Positions 26,223-41,661 of a DNA stretch of 64,000 bases are shown piece after piece. The notes beneath the pieces are model-generated. The model saw only the letters and a program-made list of their open reading frames with translations, was not told the DNA's origin and searched no databases. The translations under genes and the position numbers were made by a program. Origin of the DNA: Cacajao melanocephalus (taxonomy: Eukaryota > Chordata > Mammalia > Primates > Pitheciidae); assembly GCA_963573385.1 (NCBI GenBank), contig CAUYLG010048221.1:62001-126000 (forward strand), given 5' to 3'. The first letter of the stretch is position 1. Each line of letters starts with the position of its first letter.

Positions 26223-27639
26223 TCAATAAACCTTTACCCAGACTAAAAGGAAAAGAAGACCCAAATATATACAGGATGAAAAAGGAGACATTACAACTGA
26301 TACCACAGAAATTAAAAGGATCATTAGAGACTACTATAAGCAACTATATGCCAATAAGTTGGAAAATAGAAAAGAAATAAATTTCTAGACACAACCTACT
26401 AAGATCGAACCATGAAAAATCCAAAACCATTATTTATTATAGGTCAATAATAAATAATGAGGTCAAAGCCATAATAAAAATCTTCCAGCAAAGAAGAACC
26501 TGGAACCCAATGGCTTCACTGCCAAATTCTACCAAAGGTTTAAAAAAGTACTAATATCAATCCTACTAAGATGATTCCAAAAAATAGAGGAAGAAGGAAT
26601 ACTTTCAAAGTCATTCTGCACTGCTAGTATTACCTTGATAACAAAACTAGACAAAGACATTTTTAAAAACTACAGGCCAGTGTCTTTGATGAACATTGAT
26701 GTAAAACGACTCAACAAAATACTGGCATACTAAATTCAACAACACATTAAAAAGATCATTGAACATGATCAAGTGGAATTTATCATCCCTGGGATACAAA
26801 GATGACTCAACATATGTAAATCAATCAGTGTAATGCATCATATTAACAGAATGAAGGACAAAAATTATCATTTCAATTGATGCTGAGAAAGCATTTGATA
26901 AAATTCAACATCCCTTTGTGACCTGAAACTATGGAACTACTACAAGAAAACATTGGGGAAACTCTCCAGGACGTTGGTCTAGACAATTTTTTTTTTGAGT
27001 AAGACACAACAAGCACAAGCAACCAAAGCAAAAATGAACAAATGGGATCACATTAAATTAAAAAGCTTCTGTTCAACAAAGGAAACAATCATTAAGGTGA
27101 AGAGATGACCCATAGAATGGGAGAAAATATTTGCAAACTACACATCTGACAAGGAATTAATAACCTGAATACATAAGGAGTTCAATAACTCAATAGGAAA
27201 AAAAATCTAATAAAACAACTAAAATCTAATAAAACAACTATTCAGGCAAAATATCTGAATAAACTTTTCTGAGAAGACATACAAATAGTATATGAAAAGG
27301 TGCTCAATATTATTGATCATCAGAGAAATGCAAATCAAAACTACAATGTGATATCATCTCACCCCAGTTAAAATGGCTTATATTCAAAAGACAGGCAGTA
27401 ACCAATGCTGGCAAGGATGCAGAGAAAAGGGAACCTTCATACACTGATAGTGGGAATGTATATTAGTAGAGCAGCTATGGAGAACAGTATGAATGCTCCT
27501 CAAAAAAAGAAAAATAGAACTACTATATGACCCAGCAATCCCACTGCTAGGTGTCTACCCCAAAGAAAGGAAATCAATGTACTAAAGAGATATTTGTACT
27601 CCTGTGTTTATGACAACACTATTCACAATAGCCAAGACA

Positions 27640-27818
27640 GAAAGTGCAAGGGAAACTGCCACTTTTAAACCATCCGATCTTGTGAGAACTCATTATGAGA
27701 ACAGCATGGGGGAAACTGCCCCATGATCCAGTCACCTCCCACCAGATCCCTCCCTCAACACCTGGGAATTATAATTTGAGATGAGATTTGGGTGAGAACA
27801 TAGAGCCAAACCATATCA
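27640..27818 (-). repeat. MaLR 3' LTR, truncated
   Basis: Matches the second half of the 5' LTR (gggaaactgcc ... ccatgatccagtcacctccc ... gagccaaaccatatca). About 200 bp of its distal end, next to the L1 junction, is missing. The two LTRs differ at many sites, so the insertion is old. Confidence 0.85.
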
Positions 27819-29160
27819 TTCCTGGCCCCTTCCAAATATCATGTCCTTTTCACATTTCAAAACCTATCATGCCTTCCCAACAGTGCCTCAAAGTCTTAAC
27901 TCATTCTGGCTTTAACCTAAAAGTCCAAGTGCAAAGTCTCATATGAGACAAGGTAAGTCCCTTTTGCCTGTGAGCCTGTAAAATAAAAAACAAGTTAGTT
28001 ACTTCCAAAATACAATGGGGATACAAGCATTGGGTAAATACAGCCATTCCAAATGGGAGAAATTTACCAAAACAAAGGGGTTACAGGATCCATGCAAGCT
28101 TGAAAGCCAACAGGGCAGTTACTAAATCTTAAAGCTCCAAAATAATCTTCTTTGACTCCGTGTCTTACATCCAGAGAACACTGAGGCAAAGGGTGGGCTC
28201 CCAAGGACAGGGGCAGCTCCGCCTCTGTGGTTCTGCAGGATACAGCCCCCACAACTGCTTTCAAGGGCTAGCATTAAGTGCCTGTGGCATTTCCAGACAC
28301 ATGGTGCAAGCTGTGGGTGGATCTACCATTCTGGGGTCTGGAGCATGGTGGTCCTCTTCTCACAGGTCCACTAGACAGAGCCAGTGGGAACTCTGGGGGG
28401 AGGCCCCAGTCCCACATTTCCCCTCTGTACTGTGCTAGTAGAGTTTCTCCATTAGGGCTCAACCCCTGCAGCAGACTTCTACCGGGACATCAAGGCATTT
28501 TCATACATCCTCTAAAATCTAGGCAGAGGTTCCACAACCTCAGTTCTTGTCTTCTGCACACCTGCAGGCCCAACACCACATGGAAGCCACCAATGCTTGG
28601 GTTTTGCACCCTCTGAAGCACCTACCTGAGCTGTACCTCGACACCTTTTAGCCACAGCTGGAGTGGGCATAGCTGGGACACAGAGTGCCATGTCTTGAAG
28701 CTGCACAAAGCAGTGGGGCCCTGGGTCCAGCCCATGAAACCATTTTTCCCTCCTAGGCCTCCAGGCCTATGATGGAAGCCACTGCCTTGAAAATCTGACA
28801 TGCCCTGGAGACATTTTCCCCATTGTCTTGGTGATTAACATTCAGCTTCTCGTTACTTATGCAAATTTCTACAGCCAGCTTCAATTCTTCCCCAGAAAAT
28901 GGGTTTTCTTTTCTACCATATGGCCAGGCTGCAAATTTTCCACACTATCATGCTCTGCTTCCTTTCTACACATAAGTTCCAATTTCAAACTATCTCTTTG
29001 TGAATGCCTATGACTGTATGCTTTAAAAAAAAAAAAAAAGTCACATCTTGTACACTTTGCTGCTTAGAAATTTCTTCTGCCAGATACCCTAAATTATCTC
29101 TCTCAAGTTCAAAGTTCCACAGATCTCTAGGGTAGGGGCAAAATGCCACCAGTCTCTTTA

Positions 29161-29343
29161 TTAAAGCATAGTATGAATGACTTTTACCCCAGTTCCCAAC
29201 AAGGTCCTCATCTCTATCTGAGACCACTTCAGCTGGACTTCATTGTCCATATCACTATCAGCATTTTGTTCAAAATCATTCAATAAGTCTCTAGAAAGTT
29301 CCAAACTTTCCCACATTTTTCTGTCTTCTTCTGAGCCATCCAA
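29161..29343 (-). pseudogene. Remnant of MaLR internal gag-like frame
   Basis: A 60-residue open stretch just inside the 5' LTR of the MaLR element, starting Met-Asp-Gly-Ser-Glu-Glu and rich in acidic residues. Its position directly downstream of the 5' LTR suggests the start of the degenerate gag-like region of these elements. It is short, ends in stop codons and is not a host gene. Confidence 0.5.
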
Positions 29344-29440
29344 ACTGTTCTACTCTCTGCCTGTTACCTAGTTCAAAAGTCACTTCCACATTTTCAGGTT
29401 ATCTTTATAGCAGCACCCCACTCTGCCAGTACCAATTCTC

Positions 29441-29798
29441 TGTATTAGTCCATTTTCACACTGCTATAAAGATACTACCTGAAACTAGGTAATTTATCAA
29501 AGAAAGAAGTTTAACTGACTTACAGTTCCCCATGGCTATAGAAGTCTTAGGAAACTTACAATCATGACAGAAGGTGAAGGGGAAGCAAGGCACACCTTCA
29601 CAAAGTAGCAAAAGACAGAGAGAGCACAGGGGAAATGGACACTTTTAAACCATCAGATCTCATGAGAACTCCCTCAGTATCAGGAAAATAGCATGGGGGA
29701 AACCAGCCCCATGATCCAATCACCTCCTACCATGTCCATACCTCAACATTTGGGGATTACAGTTTGAGATTTGTGTGGGACACAGAGCCAAACCATTA
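29441..29798 (-). repeat. MaLR 5' LTR
   Basis: Reverse LTR: begins tgtattagtccattttcac, contains caatcatgacagaaggtg, and ends at cacagagccaaaccatta, the complement of the usual tgatatggtttggctc start. It is full length. Confidence 0.88.
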
Positions 29799-31060
29799 GA
29801 ACAATTATAATTCAAATTTTACAGAATAGCATTTACTAGCAACAAAAAATTAAATAGATATAAATCAAAATAAGTATATGCAGATGCTGTATGCTGAAAC
29901 AAAGCACTATGGAAAAAAATCAAGGACAGCCCAAATGTACCAGTATATACTGCATTCCTCAACTGGGAGACTCAATATGAAGATATCAATTCTTCCTAAA
30001 CTGATCAACAGATTAGACATAATCCAGTCAAAGTCTCAGGAGGATTGTTCTCTGGATAGCAACAAGCTGATTCTAAAATTTATAATGAAAGGCAAAGAAA
30101 GTAGTCCAAACAATTTGGGAAAAACAAAAAGCAAGGAACAAAGTAATCCTCCTGATTTTAATAATTACTATAAAGTTATAGTAACTGTGGCAAAAGGGTA
30201 GGAATATATCATTGGAAATTAATCCATACAAATATGGTCAATAGATTTTTAGAAATGTTGCAAAGACAATTCAGTGGAGAAAGAACCATTTATTTTTATT
30301 TTTAATTTTTTGGAGACAGGGTCTCTCTCTTGCTCAGGCTGGGTGCATTGGCACAGTCATCGTGCACTGCAACCTTGAACTTCTGTTTACCTCACCCTCC
30401 CAGGTAGCTTGGACCACAGGCATTTGCCACCATACCCATACCCCGCTTTTTTTTTTTTTTTTTTTTTTTTTGGAGAGATGATGTCTCCCTATGTTGCCCA
30501 GGCTGCTCTTAAAGTGATCCTCCTGCCTTGTCCTCCCAAAGTGCTGGGATTATAGATGTGGGTTGCCCTGTCCGGAGGGATAATCTTTTTATCAAATGGG
30601 GCTGGAACAACTACACATCTAAATGCAACTAAAATGAGCTGTGACTCAGCCTTCCCAGTTTAAAAAAAATCAAGATGTATCATAGATCTAAATGTGTAAT
30701 ATAAAATTACAACACTTCTAAAAGAAAATAGGGAAATAATTTTGTGATTTTAGCTTAGGCAGAGTTCTCAGGTACAACACCAAAGTACAATCTACAGAAG
30801 CAAAATTTAAAACTCTGCTCTCCAAAGACACTGTTAAAAGAATGAAAAGAAAAATCACAGACTAAGAAAATACTTGCCAATCATATACTTGACAAAAAAA
30901 AAAAAAAAAAAACTTGTATCCAGAATATGTTCAGAGCTCTCAAAACTTAACTATGAAAGAAAAAACAAACCAATAAAAAAATATGGGCAAAAGACTTAAA
31001 CAGATACTTTCCCAAATAAAATATATAAATGGCAAATAACACAAAAAGGTGCTCAACATT
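29799..31060 (+). mobile_element. L1 ORF2 fragment
   Basis: The phrases catcctcaactgggagactc-like (at 29952), gctgattctaaaatttataatg and ggggctggaacaactacac are from the later half of L1 ORF2, interrupted by an Alu at 30290-30575. It covers ORF2 parts that precede those at 27.0-27.6 kb, so it is a separate L1 copy and not the continuation of the first. Confidence 0.75.
30290..30575 (-). mobile_element. Alu SINE (old, J-like)
   Basis: Reverse diverged Alu with two T-runs (about 30290-30312 and 30447-30471), the second in the linker between its arms. Confidence 0.85.
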
Positions 31061-32465
31061 ATTATTCAGTAGGGTTATATTTTAAGTTAGATATTTTAAA
31101 ATAAGACAAAGAGAATATCAAAGATGAGTGTGAGAGACATACAGGAACAAATAATTCACATGTCAGAGAGTAAAAAAACTAAGGGGAGACATTGTAGACA
31201 TTTTAAAAATATTTGATGGGCTTTTAAGTCATATTGTTTCAAAGCCAGAAATTGGATTAATATGTAGAAGTTGAAGGAATGCTTCAGACTCAATATCAAG
31301 GAAGAATTATCTGATATGAGAACTGTCCAGAAGTGAACTGTGCTACTTCAAAAATCAAATGTAAGCCCTCTTACATTCACAATTCACAAACAAGCTGAAT
31401 GGTCATATCTTAGAGATAATTTCCTGTACTGGGTGTGCAGGTGAGTTCTAAACAGATAAGATACTTTAATTTTGTAAAGTTCCTTCAGACCCTGAGATTC
31501 TGTGGTTTTGGTTACTGTTGTTATTTGGCATCACAAGATTCATAATCATGTTTTAAGAACTTGGACTTTTAAACTTACTCTCCTTTTAATTAATGAGACT
31601 ATCCAAATATGCCTCTGATGGAGGTAGCCAAATAAGGTTGCTTTCCCTCATAATCTGTAAGAAAAGAGACTTGTTTTGATAACTAAATACAAACAAGCTG
31701 GAAATATGTTCTCTCTCCTGCTTATAGTTTGCCAGTGACCATGTGTACCAGGAACTGTTGTATAGGATAGAGAGAGATTATTACATTCAGCCTGGCTTGC
31801 TCTGCCAGAAATTGAACTGCAAAGAGAGGCAGTCTCAGGAGTGTGTAAACTGTGCAGATGCATAGGGTCTCATGCTCGGTTTAATGGTTTGCTATAACTG
31901 TTTTTGGAATTCTTAATTTATGAACAAGGGGCTGGCAAATTCTGCAGCTGGTCGTAACTACAATCTTTATCTATAATTCCTCACCACCCACTCATTCCTT
32001 GTAATTTTGCAATCTGACTTCTGCCTTCATAGTGGAATAAAACTTCTCTCTCAAGTCATCTATTGGCTAATCACCAGTTACCACCGTCTCTTCTTAATCT
32101 TCATTCATTTTATCTTGTATTAAGCATCTTTGTTGATAGATGATACCTTTAAATTCCATTTAGTTTCCATTAACTTACATGATTATGGTTTTCTCTTACC
32201 TCTGATTTTGTTTGATAAAGCTAAGTAGAATGATAGAATAAAGTTATAGTGATAATACATACCTCAGGGTTTTCCATTCCCTAGAATGCACCCACACTGT
32301 ATTCACAATACATATTGGTACTTTCCTGTTCTCACAGACTGAGTGAAAAAATGATTTCCAAATGGACAAATTTAAAGGCTGAACTACAGTTCCTGCCTGG
32401 CTGGTACAACAAATCATATGCAGAGTTTTGGGAATTGTGTTTTGTTTCCTTTAATATAGCAATTA

Positions 32466-32603
<138 letters not shown>

Positions 32604-32852
32604 TCAGCATCACCTGGGGAAAAACTGAGTAAGAGAAAGCTCAGTTGGAATCTAGTGGAGATTACTATCATTACTTCACTTCAGTGGATTACTGTACGAC
32701 CATAGTTTTACATATCCATGTGTCTTATTTTTCCTTTTTAATTGACCATATGTCCATTCTCTGTTGAGGAATTACCCCCTTTCCCATTGAAGACAATCTG
32801 GTGGACAATAGTTATGTACCTTGCTCTCCCTCAATTAAAGCATAAGAATGTA

Positions 32853-33142
32853 AGCCAGGTGTGGTGGCTCACACCTGTAATCCCAGCACTTTTGAAAGTG
32901 CAGGTGGGAGGATCACTTGAGACCCAGGGTTTCAGATCAGCCTGAGCAACATAGTGAGATCCTGTCTCTACAAAAATTTTAAAAATTAGCTAGGTGTGGT
33001 AGCTCACACTTGTAGTGTCAGCTACTCAGGGGGCGGAGGCAGGAGGATTCCTTGAGTCCAGGAGTTTGACGCTACATGAGTTATGATAGTGTCACTGCAC
33101 TGCAACCTGGGTGAGAGGGTAAGACCCTATCCTAAAAGGGGG
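32853..33142 (+). mobile_element. Alu SINE (old)
   Basis: Forward diverged Alu starting GCCAGGTGTGGTGGCTCA, 280 bp from the STAP1 exon at 32480-32576. Confidence 0.9.
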
Positions 33143-33225
33143 AGCAAAAGAATGTGACTCAAGTTAGGCCAGAAAATGCTTGCTTTCTGAAATTTGAACT
33201 TGAGTAGAAGAACAAAGAAGGATAG

Positions 33226-33601
<376 letters not shown>

Positions 33602-33850
33602 TTCTATGTTCTTATAATAAATTTATTTTTGCTTAAATTAGCTATAGTTGGTTTCTTCTGCTTTAAAGCAAATAACCTTTAAAACCAGAGAATTTAAGCA
33701 TTTTAATATTTTATTATAACAGGATAATTTGCTTGTCTAGGAGTACATAAAACGTGTCTCTACCCCAAACTAATATTTTTATACAAGTGAAATCAGATTA
33801 AATATACCAGAATATACCAGATAACCTTGAAGAGGAAAGTGAATTCCTGA

Positions 33851-33992
33851 GCCAAGCACAGTGGCACACACCTGTGGTGAAGTAGGAGTATCATGTGAGA
33901 ACAGTCGTTTCAGGCTGGCACTGTGATTACGCCTGTGAACAGCCACTGTGCTCAAGCCTGGGCAACATAGCAAGATGCCTGTCTCTGAAAAG
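33851..33992 (+). mobile_element. Alu monomer (FLAM-like)
   Basis: About 140 bp of a single diverged Alu arm (agccaagcacagtggcacacacc ... cctgggcaacatagcaaga). Confidence 0.7.
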
Positions 33993-34940
33993 AATTTCAC
34001 AAAAATACAGCCTTATTGAGGGGTTGAGGGGTATTGCTGCAGAATGTGAAAAATGAAAGAATAATGCAGGCTGTTAGTTTTCCTTACACTGCAGACTGTA
34101 TGAGCTAATGACAGAAATGAACCCCAGTTCACCAGTTACAAAGATGACACATTATTCTGCCTTGTCCATTGCTTTTAGTCACTTAGTTATTTGGATTATC
34201 CTTTAGCAATCTAGTTCTCTGTCTTCTTTGTTGAATTTTATTTTAAAAGTCCAGTCAGGAATGGATCTGAGAACTGAGAAGCTTTGGGAAGCATTTATGG
34301 CAAAGATACAAGTGTGCTTTATAAATCAGCAGCTGCCTTGCTCTCTAAAAATTATGACCAAAATATAAGAAATTCAACCACACTGTTCCTTTTTCTATTT
34401 CATCAACACCATGGGCCCAAAGAAGCAGAGGAACTAGGTAAATATAAATATCTTAAAGACCCACCAGTTCTATTTAAGTGATATCCAGAGACATCTTTCC
34501 TGACTCAATCGTCCCATTACTGCAGCCTAAAATCACAGAACTACATATACTATCTTTTTCAGCATCCTGAAACATAGGCCACATCACCACATTCTCATTA
34601 GTGCAGAACGGTGTAAATACCAATTATTTCACTTGTATAAAACGCATAACAATATCTACCTCAGGACAACGATAACAATTACATTGGATTATATATGTCA
34701 AGTGCTTAGCTATATCATTAGCCCCATGATAAGTCAGCTAGGGTGAGAGAAGAGTTGAGGACAAATAAGAAATCCTTTATTCACTACTATGTTGCTATTG
34801 AGAGGATTTCTGAACTTCAGCATGACAGGTATTAGAGGATTAGGCATTTACAGATTTCTTCCCATTAGAAATAAACATATTTAAAGATTTATAATTGGAG
34901 AATGTTTATCAAAAATATCTTTATTTCCCTGAAAAAACTA

Positions 34941-35003
34941 TTCCCACTTTTCTTTTTCTGCAAATTTTTCTCTGCAAAGATTTGCAGAAGAAGAAAAGTG
35001 GAA
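34941..35003. other. Near-perfect inverted repeat (hairpin)
   Basis: The left arm 34941-34965 (ttcccacttttctttttctg then caaat) and the right arm 34980-35003 (atttgcagaagaagaaaagt then ggaa) are complementary over 24 base pairs. There is one extra C on the left, one T opposite G, and a 14-base loop. In a + strand RNA the single mismatch becomes a G-U pair, so the stem is unbroken apart from the bulge. The size and shape resemble a microRNA precursor or a palindromic miniature transposon. It lies in a STAP1 intron, antisense to the gene when read on +. Confidence 0.85.
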
Positions 35004-35210
35004 AGAATTTTTAGAAGCAAATTGTCTTTTACTCTGCCTCACCCACCTATTCTTGAATCTCGCTTTTCACCCTGTATGTCTGCCATGCTCAGGGCTCCTT
35101 AACTTAACTGGTTTTAATTTTTATTTATTGATTTATTTATTTTGTCAGCACTAGGAGGATATAAGGAATTAGGAGGAAGTTCATCAACAACAACAAAAAT
35201 AGCTACTTAC

Positions 35211-35280
35211 AGGTTTTTCCAGTTCAATAGTGTAGTTCTGTCCTACGTTCATCACCCTGTAGTGCTTGATTCTCGGCATG
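35211..35280 (-). CDS. STAP1: STAP1 coding exon (third from last), SH2 domain
   Basis: On the - strand, after a TTCATTGTAG acceptor, one base completes an Asp codon. The exon then reads [20 protein letters not shown] and E-K-P, followed by a GTAAGT donor. It joins in phase 0 to the exon at 32576. It is the central strand region of the SH2 domain (about residues 221-243). The preceding exon, which would carry the FLxR-like phosphotyrosine pocket and end in GA, was not found anywhere between here and 64 kb. Confidence 0.96.
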
Positions 35281-35988
35281 CTACAATGAAACAAATGGTT
35301 AGTCTCCATTTTATTATACAGTTGGGTAAATGCAAACTAACGTAAACATAAAATATAACCTGTATAATCAATTTATGTTCTCATGACTATAGTTTGGCAA
35401 AAAAAATTAAAAAAAAAAATCCTTGGTGGTTTGCAGTGTGTCTTTTTGTGGGGGCTGCTTGGTAGGAATATAGGCAATCTGGGTCATTGAATGGGTCAAT
35501 GAGAAAGAATAAACAGAGAAAAAAAGGAATCAAGAATTAATCTTTCAGGTAGAAATAATTTTATTGAATGTCAGTAACCTAGAAAGTAAACAACATAATA
35601 AAATTCGATATAGGTATATAAAATCAAATATATATTCTCCATATTAAGAGAGAAGTAGAAAGAATTATTAAAACTACATTGGTTTCTACTCTACATTATC
35701 ACTAATCCAACCAGAAGGCACTCAATAGCTGTTATTCATAGAGAGATGGAAAATACTGGGTCTTAGGCACTATATGAACATATAGATGAGAACATAAGTA
35801 CATTACATGAATTGTAATGTCTTCCTCTTCTATAGTCACATAGCACTCAAAATTATTACCACTCAAATACATGGTTATTTTATTGATTATGAACTGCTTA
35901 TGAACAAGAAGCATATCCTATTCATCTTTGTATTCTAGCATTAAGCACACAGTAAATATTTATGAGGTTAAGTTTTTAAAGCTTTAGA
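35281..35988 (-). other. AT-rich stretch after the last recognised STAP1 exon
   Basis: About 700 bp of AT-rich DNA, probably the start of the next STAP1 intron. No exon with a GA-ending donor was found. Confidence 0.5.
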
Positions 35989-36272
35989 AGCTGGATGGGT
36001 GGGGGTCACACCTGTAATCCCAGCACTTTTGAGAAGCCAAGGCGGAAGTATTGCTTGAGCAGGAGTTAGAGACCAGACTGGGCAAAATAGTGATACCCCA
36101 TCTCTACAAAAAAAATTAAAAAATTTTCCAGATATGGTGGTCCCAGCTACTCAGGTGTTAAGTAGGAAAATCACTTGAGCCCAGGAGGCCGAGGCTGCAG
36201 TGAGCTATAGTTGCGTCATGGCACTCCAGCCTGGGCGACAGAGTGAGACAGTCTCAAAGCAAAACAAAACAA
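35989..36272 (+). mobile_element. Alu SINE (old)
   Basis: Forward Alu ending in a CAAAACAAAACAA tail. Base composition is clearly AT-rich to its left and more balanced to its right. Confidence 0.9.
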
Positions 36273-37309
<1,037 letters not shown>

Positions 37310-37896
37310 TTCTTTTACTATTAGAAAAAAAGTAGAGAGCATTGGCATGTATTTTTACATAAAATCCCAACAGGTGAACCCTAGGAGGAGGAGGAAGCAG
37401 CTTGATTCGACTGGAGAACCTGGCATCATCTCCCTGAGAAGTTTTCTTTAGTCCCCTCTTACAAGCAGATGCTCCTCTGGGTCCCCTCCAGTCCTCCATC
37501 CCAGTGGGTAGCTTCCTTGCCCTGCTCTGGAACTAGACTCTGCACGCCTTGAGTTTAGTCTCATTCCATTTAAGAAAGTACTTGGTGTATAGTAAACACT
37601 CAACAAATGCTTTGGGGTTGGTTGTATCAATGAATCTTTGAATGATGGAGCCAGTGCGTAAGAGATGAACGGGTAAAGGAAAGAATCAACCATTGACAGT
37701 TCTGTCTCTCCAGCTGATACATTATTTCTTTCCAAATGCAGCTGTGGGGAGTGGCAGGTAATTGCCACCAGAGGGACCCTGTATGATGAGGTCACTGGGC
37801 CATTTTCAGGGATTCACTACTGTCTCTTGGGGCTCCTCACCTTGTCTTACTCTCTCCCTCTTCCTGTCCTTCCCTCTGCTCTTGACATTTCTTTTT
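37310..37896. other. Unique sequence with MIR/L2 remnant
   Basis: The phrase cttggtgtatagtaaacactcaacaaatgc near 37570 is a MIR or L2 tail. The 115-residue open frame on the - strand (37448-37795) overlaps it and has no recognised homologue. Confidence 0.5.
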
Positions 37897-38202
37897 CTTT
37901 TCTTTTTTTTTTTTTTTTTTTTTTGAGATGGAATCTCGCTCTGTTACCCAGGCTGGAGTGTAATGGAGCCATCTCGGCTCCTGTCACCTCTGTCTCCTGG
38001 ATTTAAGCAATCCCCTCCCTCAGCCTCCTAAGAAGCTGGGATTATAGGCGCCCATCACCATGCCTGGCTAATTTTTGTATTTTTAGTAGAGATGGGCCAG
38101 CTCCATTTTGGCCAGACTGGTCTTGAACTCCTAACCTCATGATCCACCCACTTCGACCTCCCAAAGTGCTGAGATTATAGGCGTGACCCATGGCGACCGG
38201 CC
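37897..38202 (-). mobile_element. Alu SINE
   Basis: Reverse full-length Alu with a long T-rich head and the end GGCGACCGGCC. Confidence 0.93.
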
Positions 38203-38899
38203 TCACATTTTTTAGGAGTAAAAGATAGTGCTAGGAATAATCAAAATTATGTAATTTAAAATATTAACATATTCACCAACACATTGACTTTATGATATTG
38301 GCATACTTACAAAATAATGTTATTTAAAACCTAGTTTCAAAAATAAAATTCTTTCTACCAAATAAATATAACATATATCTGTTTCCATGAAAGCAAAATG
38401 AAAATAATTTATCTTGTTGAATCTCTTATTTGAATGCTAAACAATACCATTAGTAGAATAATAATGTTTAGCACATATTTTATTTTTTTGCCATATCTAT
38501 TTCTAATATTATTATGTCATGGTATTTGCCTAAGGAATGTATATTTTAAACATGGATTTATTTTTTAATCTTTTTGTTTTGTAAATTGCATGTGCTCTTC
38601 CTCAAAGTTGCACTTTAATGCTTTTTGAACTATTACACATAAAAAGTACTCAAGTTGCGTTTTGTTGTTAATAAATTTCAAACTGTTAACTCCTTCAATT
38701 GAATGTTACTGTAGATTATAATAACATTTCTAATTGAGAAAATGCTTTCTCCAAAGTTACTGTGGTGTCTTATAAATTTAGAGCAACTCTGCTAGAATGT
38801 ATTCCAATTCTCTATTTTTTCAGATTAAAATATGTAAATACCGTAGCCCAAATATTTTCTTAGATACTGCCTTTTTACTTCCCAAGCACTTAAGCAGGG

Positions 38900-39263
<364 letters not shown>

Positions 39264-40513
39264 TCAACTTATGATTCCAAACCATAGGTCTTTCAGTTTC
39301 ATTCCATTGAGTAAGAATATAAATTTATCCAAGTAAAAATGGAAATATCAAAAGATTTGTTCCATAGGTCAAGATATTCCAAAAAGAAATTGTAACTTTG
39401 AACATGAAATCTTGCATAATTTTTAAGCTCTCAACTTTTAATTTGTTCAGTTATTTTCTTTCTGTTATAGGGATAAAGTTCATTGTTTTCCTGTTTGCAA
39501 GCTTCATTTTCAACAACTGCAACTAGCTAAATATTTTCAAATAAAGTTTTTTTGAGCACTCTATTCTTCGGATATTTTGATTAAATATATCCAACTGGTG
39601 TTGAATAAAGTGTAACCAAAACTTACAGATTTATTTATAAAAGAAGTTCAAAATCTCTGCAGAACATGTAGGTTGATTTACAAAGTAACACTTCAAAGGT
39701 GCAAAATCTTTAAAAAACCCATTGATGGCAAGGAGCAAACAGATAAAAAGTCCATCCTGCCACACTAAAGTATTTTTAATATTCAACATCAACTTCATCC
39801 CCAAAAATATCGTGGTTCGATTGCTCTAACAGAGTACACACAAATATTTGTAAATTTAAACCACTAAAATTTTTAATTGATCTAACATTGCAGCTAGTGG
39901 GAGGCAGTTGTGAATCATATGAACATCAAAACAAATTCCAAACCTACTTCTGTCTCCTAAGTTTCTTAATTTTATATTGACATTGACTTTTACCATGAAC
40001 TGATACTCCACCAAATTTTGAGTGGGTGTTATCACCACAAAATTTAGTAACTTTATCTTCAATGTTAAACTACTAAGTTCATTAAAAAATGGAGTGTATA
40101 CCTAGTATTAACAATAAGATCAGATGTTTTACCTTCTTTAGAATGAACTTTCAGAAACTTTAATAATTTGATTTTCTGAATTGGAAGTGAAAATGTGAAC
40201 CAATTATTAGGATGTATGCATTTTCTTTGTGAAACCTCTGATAGCACTGATAAAATAGATAGCCTTTGAACTGTTTGCAATTTTTCTTCTGTCTCAAGTA
40301 CCAATACATTAAGTGCAGGCACTACATGTTTTGCACACACATAACAAAAACTTGGAAGAAAAATAATTTAGAAATTAAGCAAAGAAACGGTTATCAGATA
40401 TCAATGAAAAATCATGCTTTGCAGAAGAATCTGTAAGTCTACCTGCTACAGATTCACATGTGAATTCATCTACAGGAAAGTCTTCTTAAAATAACTACTG
40501 ATTTTTTTTTTTT

Positions 40514-40839
<326 letters not shown>

Positions 40840-41075
40840 TTAAAATTAGATGCTGATTTTCTGATATTCTGTTAGCAATTCTTGTATTCTACGTGGTCAT
40901 CTGCCACAATGAATGGTAAATATTGATAAACATTTTTTGTGCGAGTTACATCTATACTAGCTTTTGTAAGAAAGGGAAATTCAGTACCTAATTTTTTCAT
41001 TAAACATGCACATTTGGTTTTTGGAGTCGATGGCTGCCAAAAGGGATTACTCTGAAATAAAAATGTTACCAGATA

Positions 41076-41661
41076 ATAAAATCAATAGTTGCAAATTCCA
41101 TTTATGATATAAATAAATGCAAAACTGGTATTGTAAGAACATTCAGACTACTCTATGTTCTGTGGTGGGGCTGCTTAGCCTCTGTGTCCTGTATGGACCA
41201 ATATTTTCCTGCACACCTACCATCTAGTTTCCACAGTTCCCATGGACCCTGCCAACAGGCATCACGGTGGCAGGCTGCATGCCACAGGCCCCAGCACTGG
41301 CCCCTGCACAGGTAGCCAGGAGGGCAGCAGCAGCAGTCACTTCTCACCTGGAGAACCTGGCTAATCCCATGTGCTTGTATCTCAGTGCACTTCACACCCT
41401 TTGAGAATGGGGTGTCAGTTCCCTTGCGTCTGGAACAGAGTGGCAAAAGGGGTTGGGTAGCACTGGTAATCTTTCAAACCTGACCACGAATTCAAAGGAG
41501 AACTCTGAACTAGCATCTCACATGCAGGTATATGAGACCTTGTCCGAAGCTGGTGGAACAAAAGGCAGCTCTCTCTACCTACACCTCCTGGCTTATCTTG
41601 TCGCTGTTTGTTTTCTTTTTTAAAAATTGAGTTGGAATTAGACACTAAAACCCACAGGACA
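41076..41661. other. Unique, more GC-rich sequence
   Basis: No gene or repeat recognised. Short GCA/GCC-rich runs lie near 41320. Open frames on the - strand (41153-41446 and 41415-41672) have no recognised homologue. Confidence 0.5.

Larger units (their letters stand above)
27640..29798 (-). mobile_element. MaLR provirus (MST/THE1 type), antisense
   Basis: This is a near-complete non-autonomous endogenous retrovirus-like element on the - strand: a 5' LTR at 29441-29798, an internal region of about 1.6 kb and a 3' LTR at 27640-27818 that has lost its distal part. The internal length matches the usual MST/THE1 internal sequence of about 1.6 kb. It separates two L1 fragments. Its reading frames are broken and it encodes nothing functional that I can see. 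Confidence 0.85.
33602..35210 (-). other. STAP1: STAP1 intron (between exons at 35.2 and 32.5 kb), non-Alu part
   Basis: AT-rich intron without further exons. It contains the hairpin at 34941-35003 and otherwise nothing that I can name. Confidence 0.7.
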
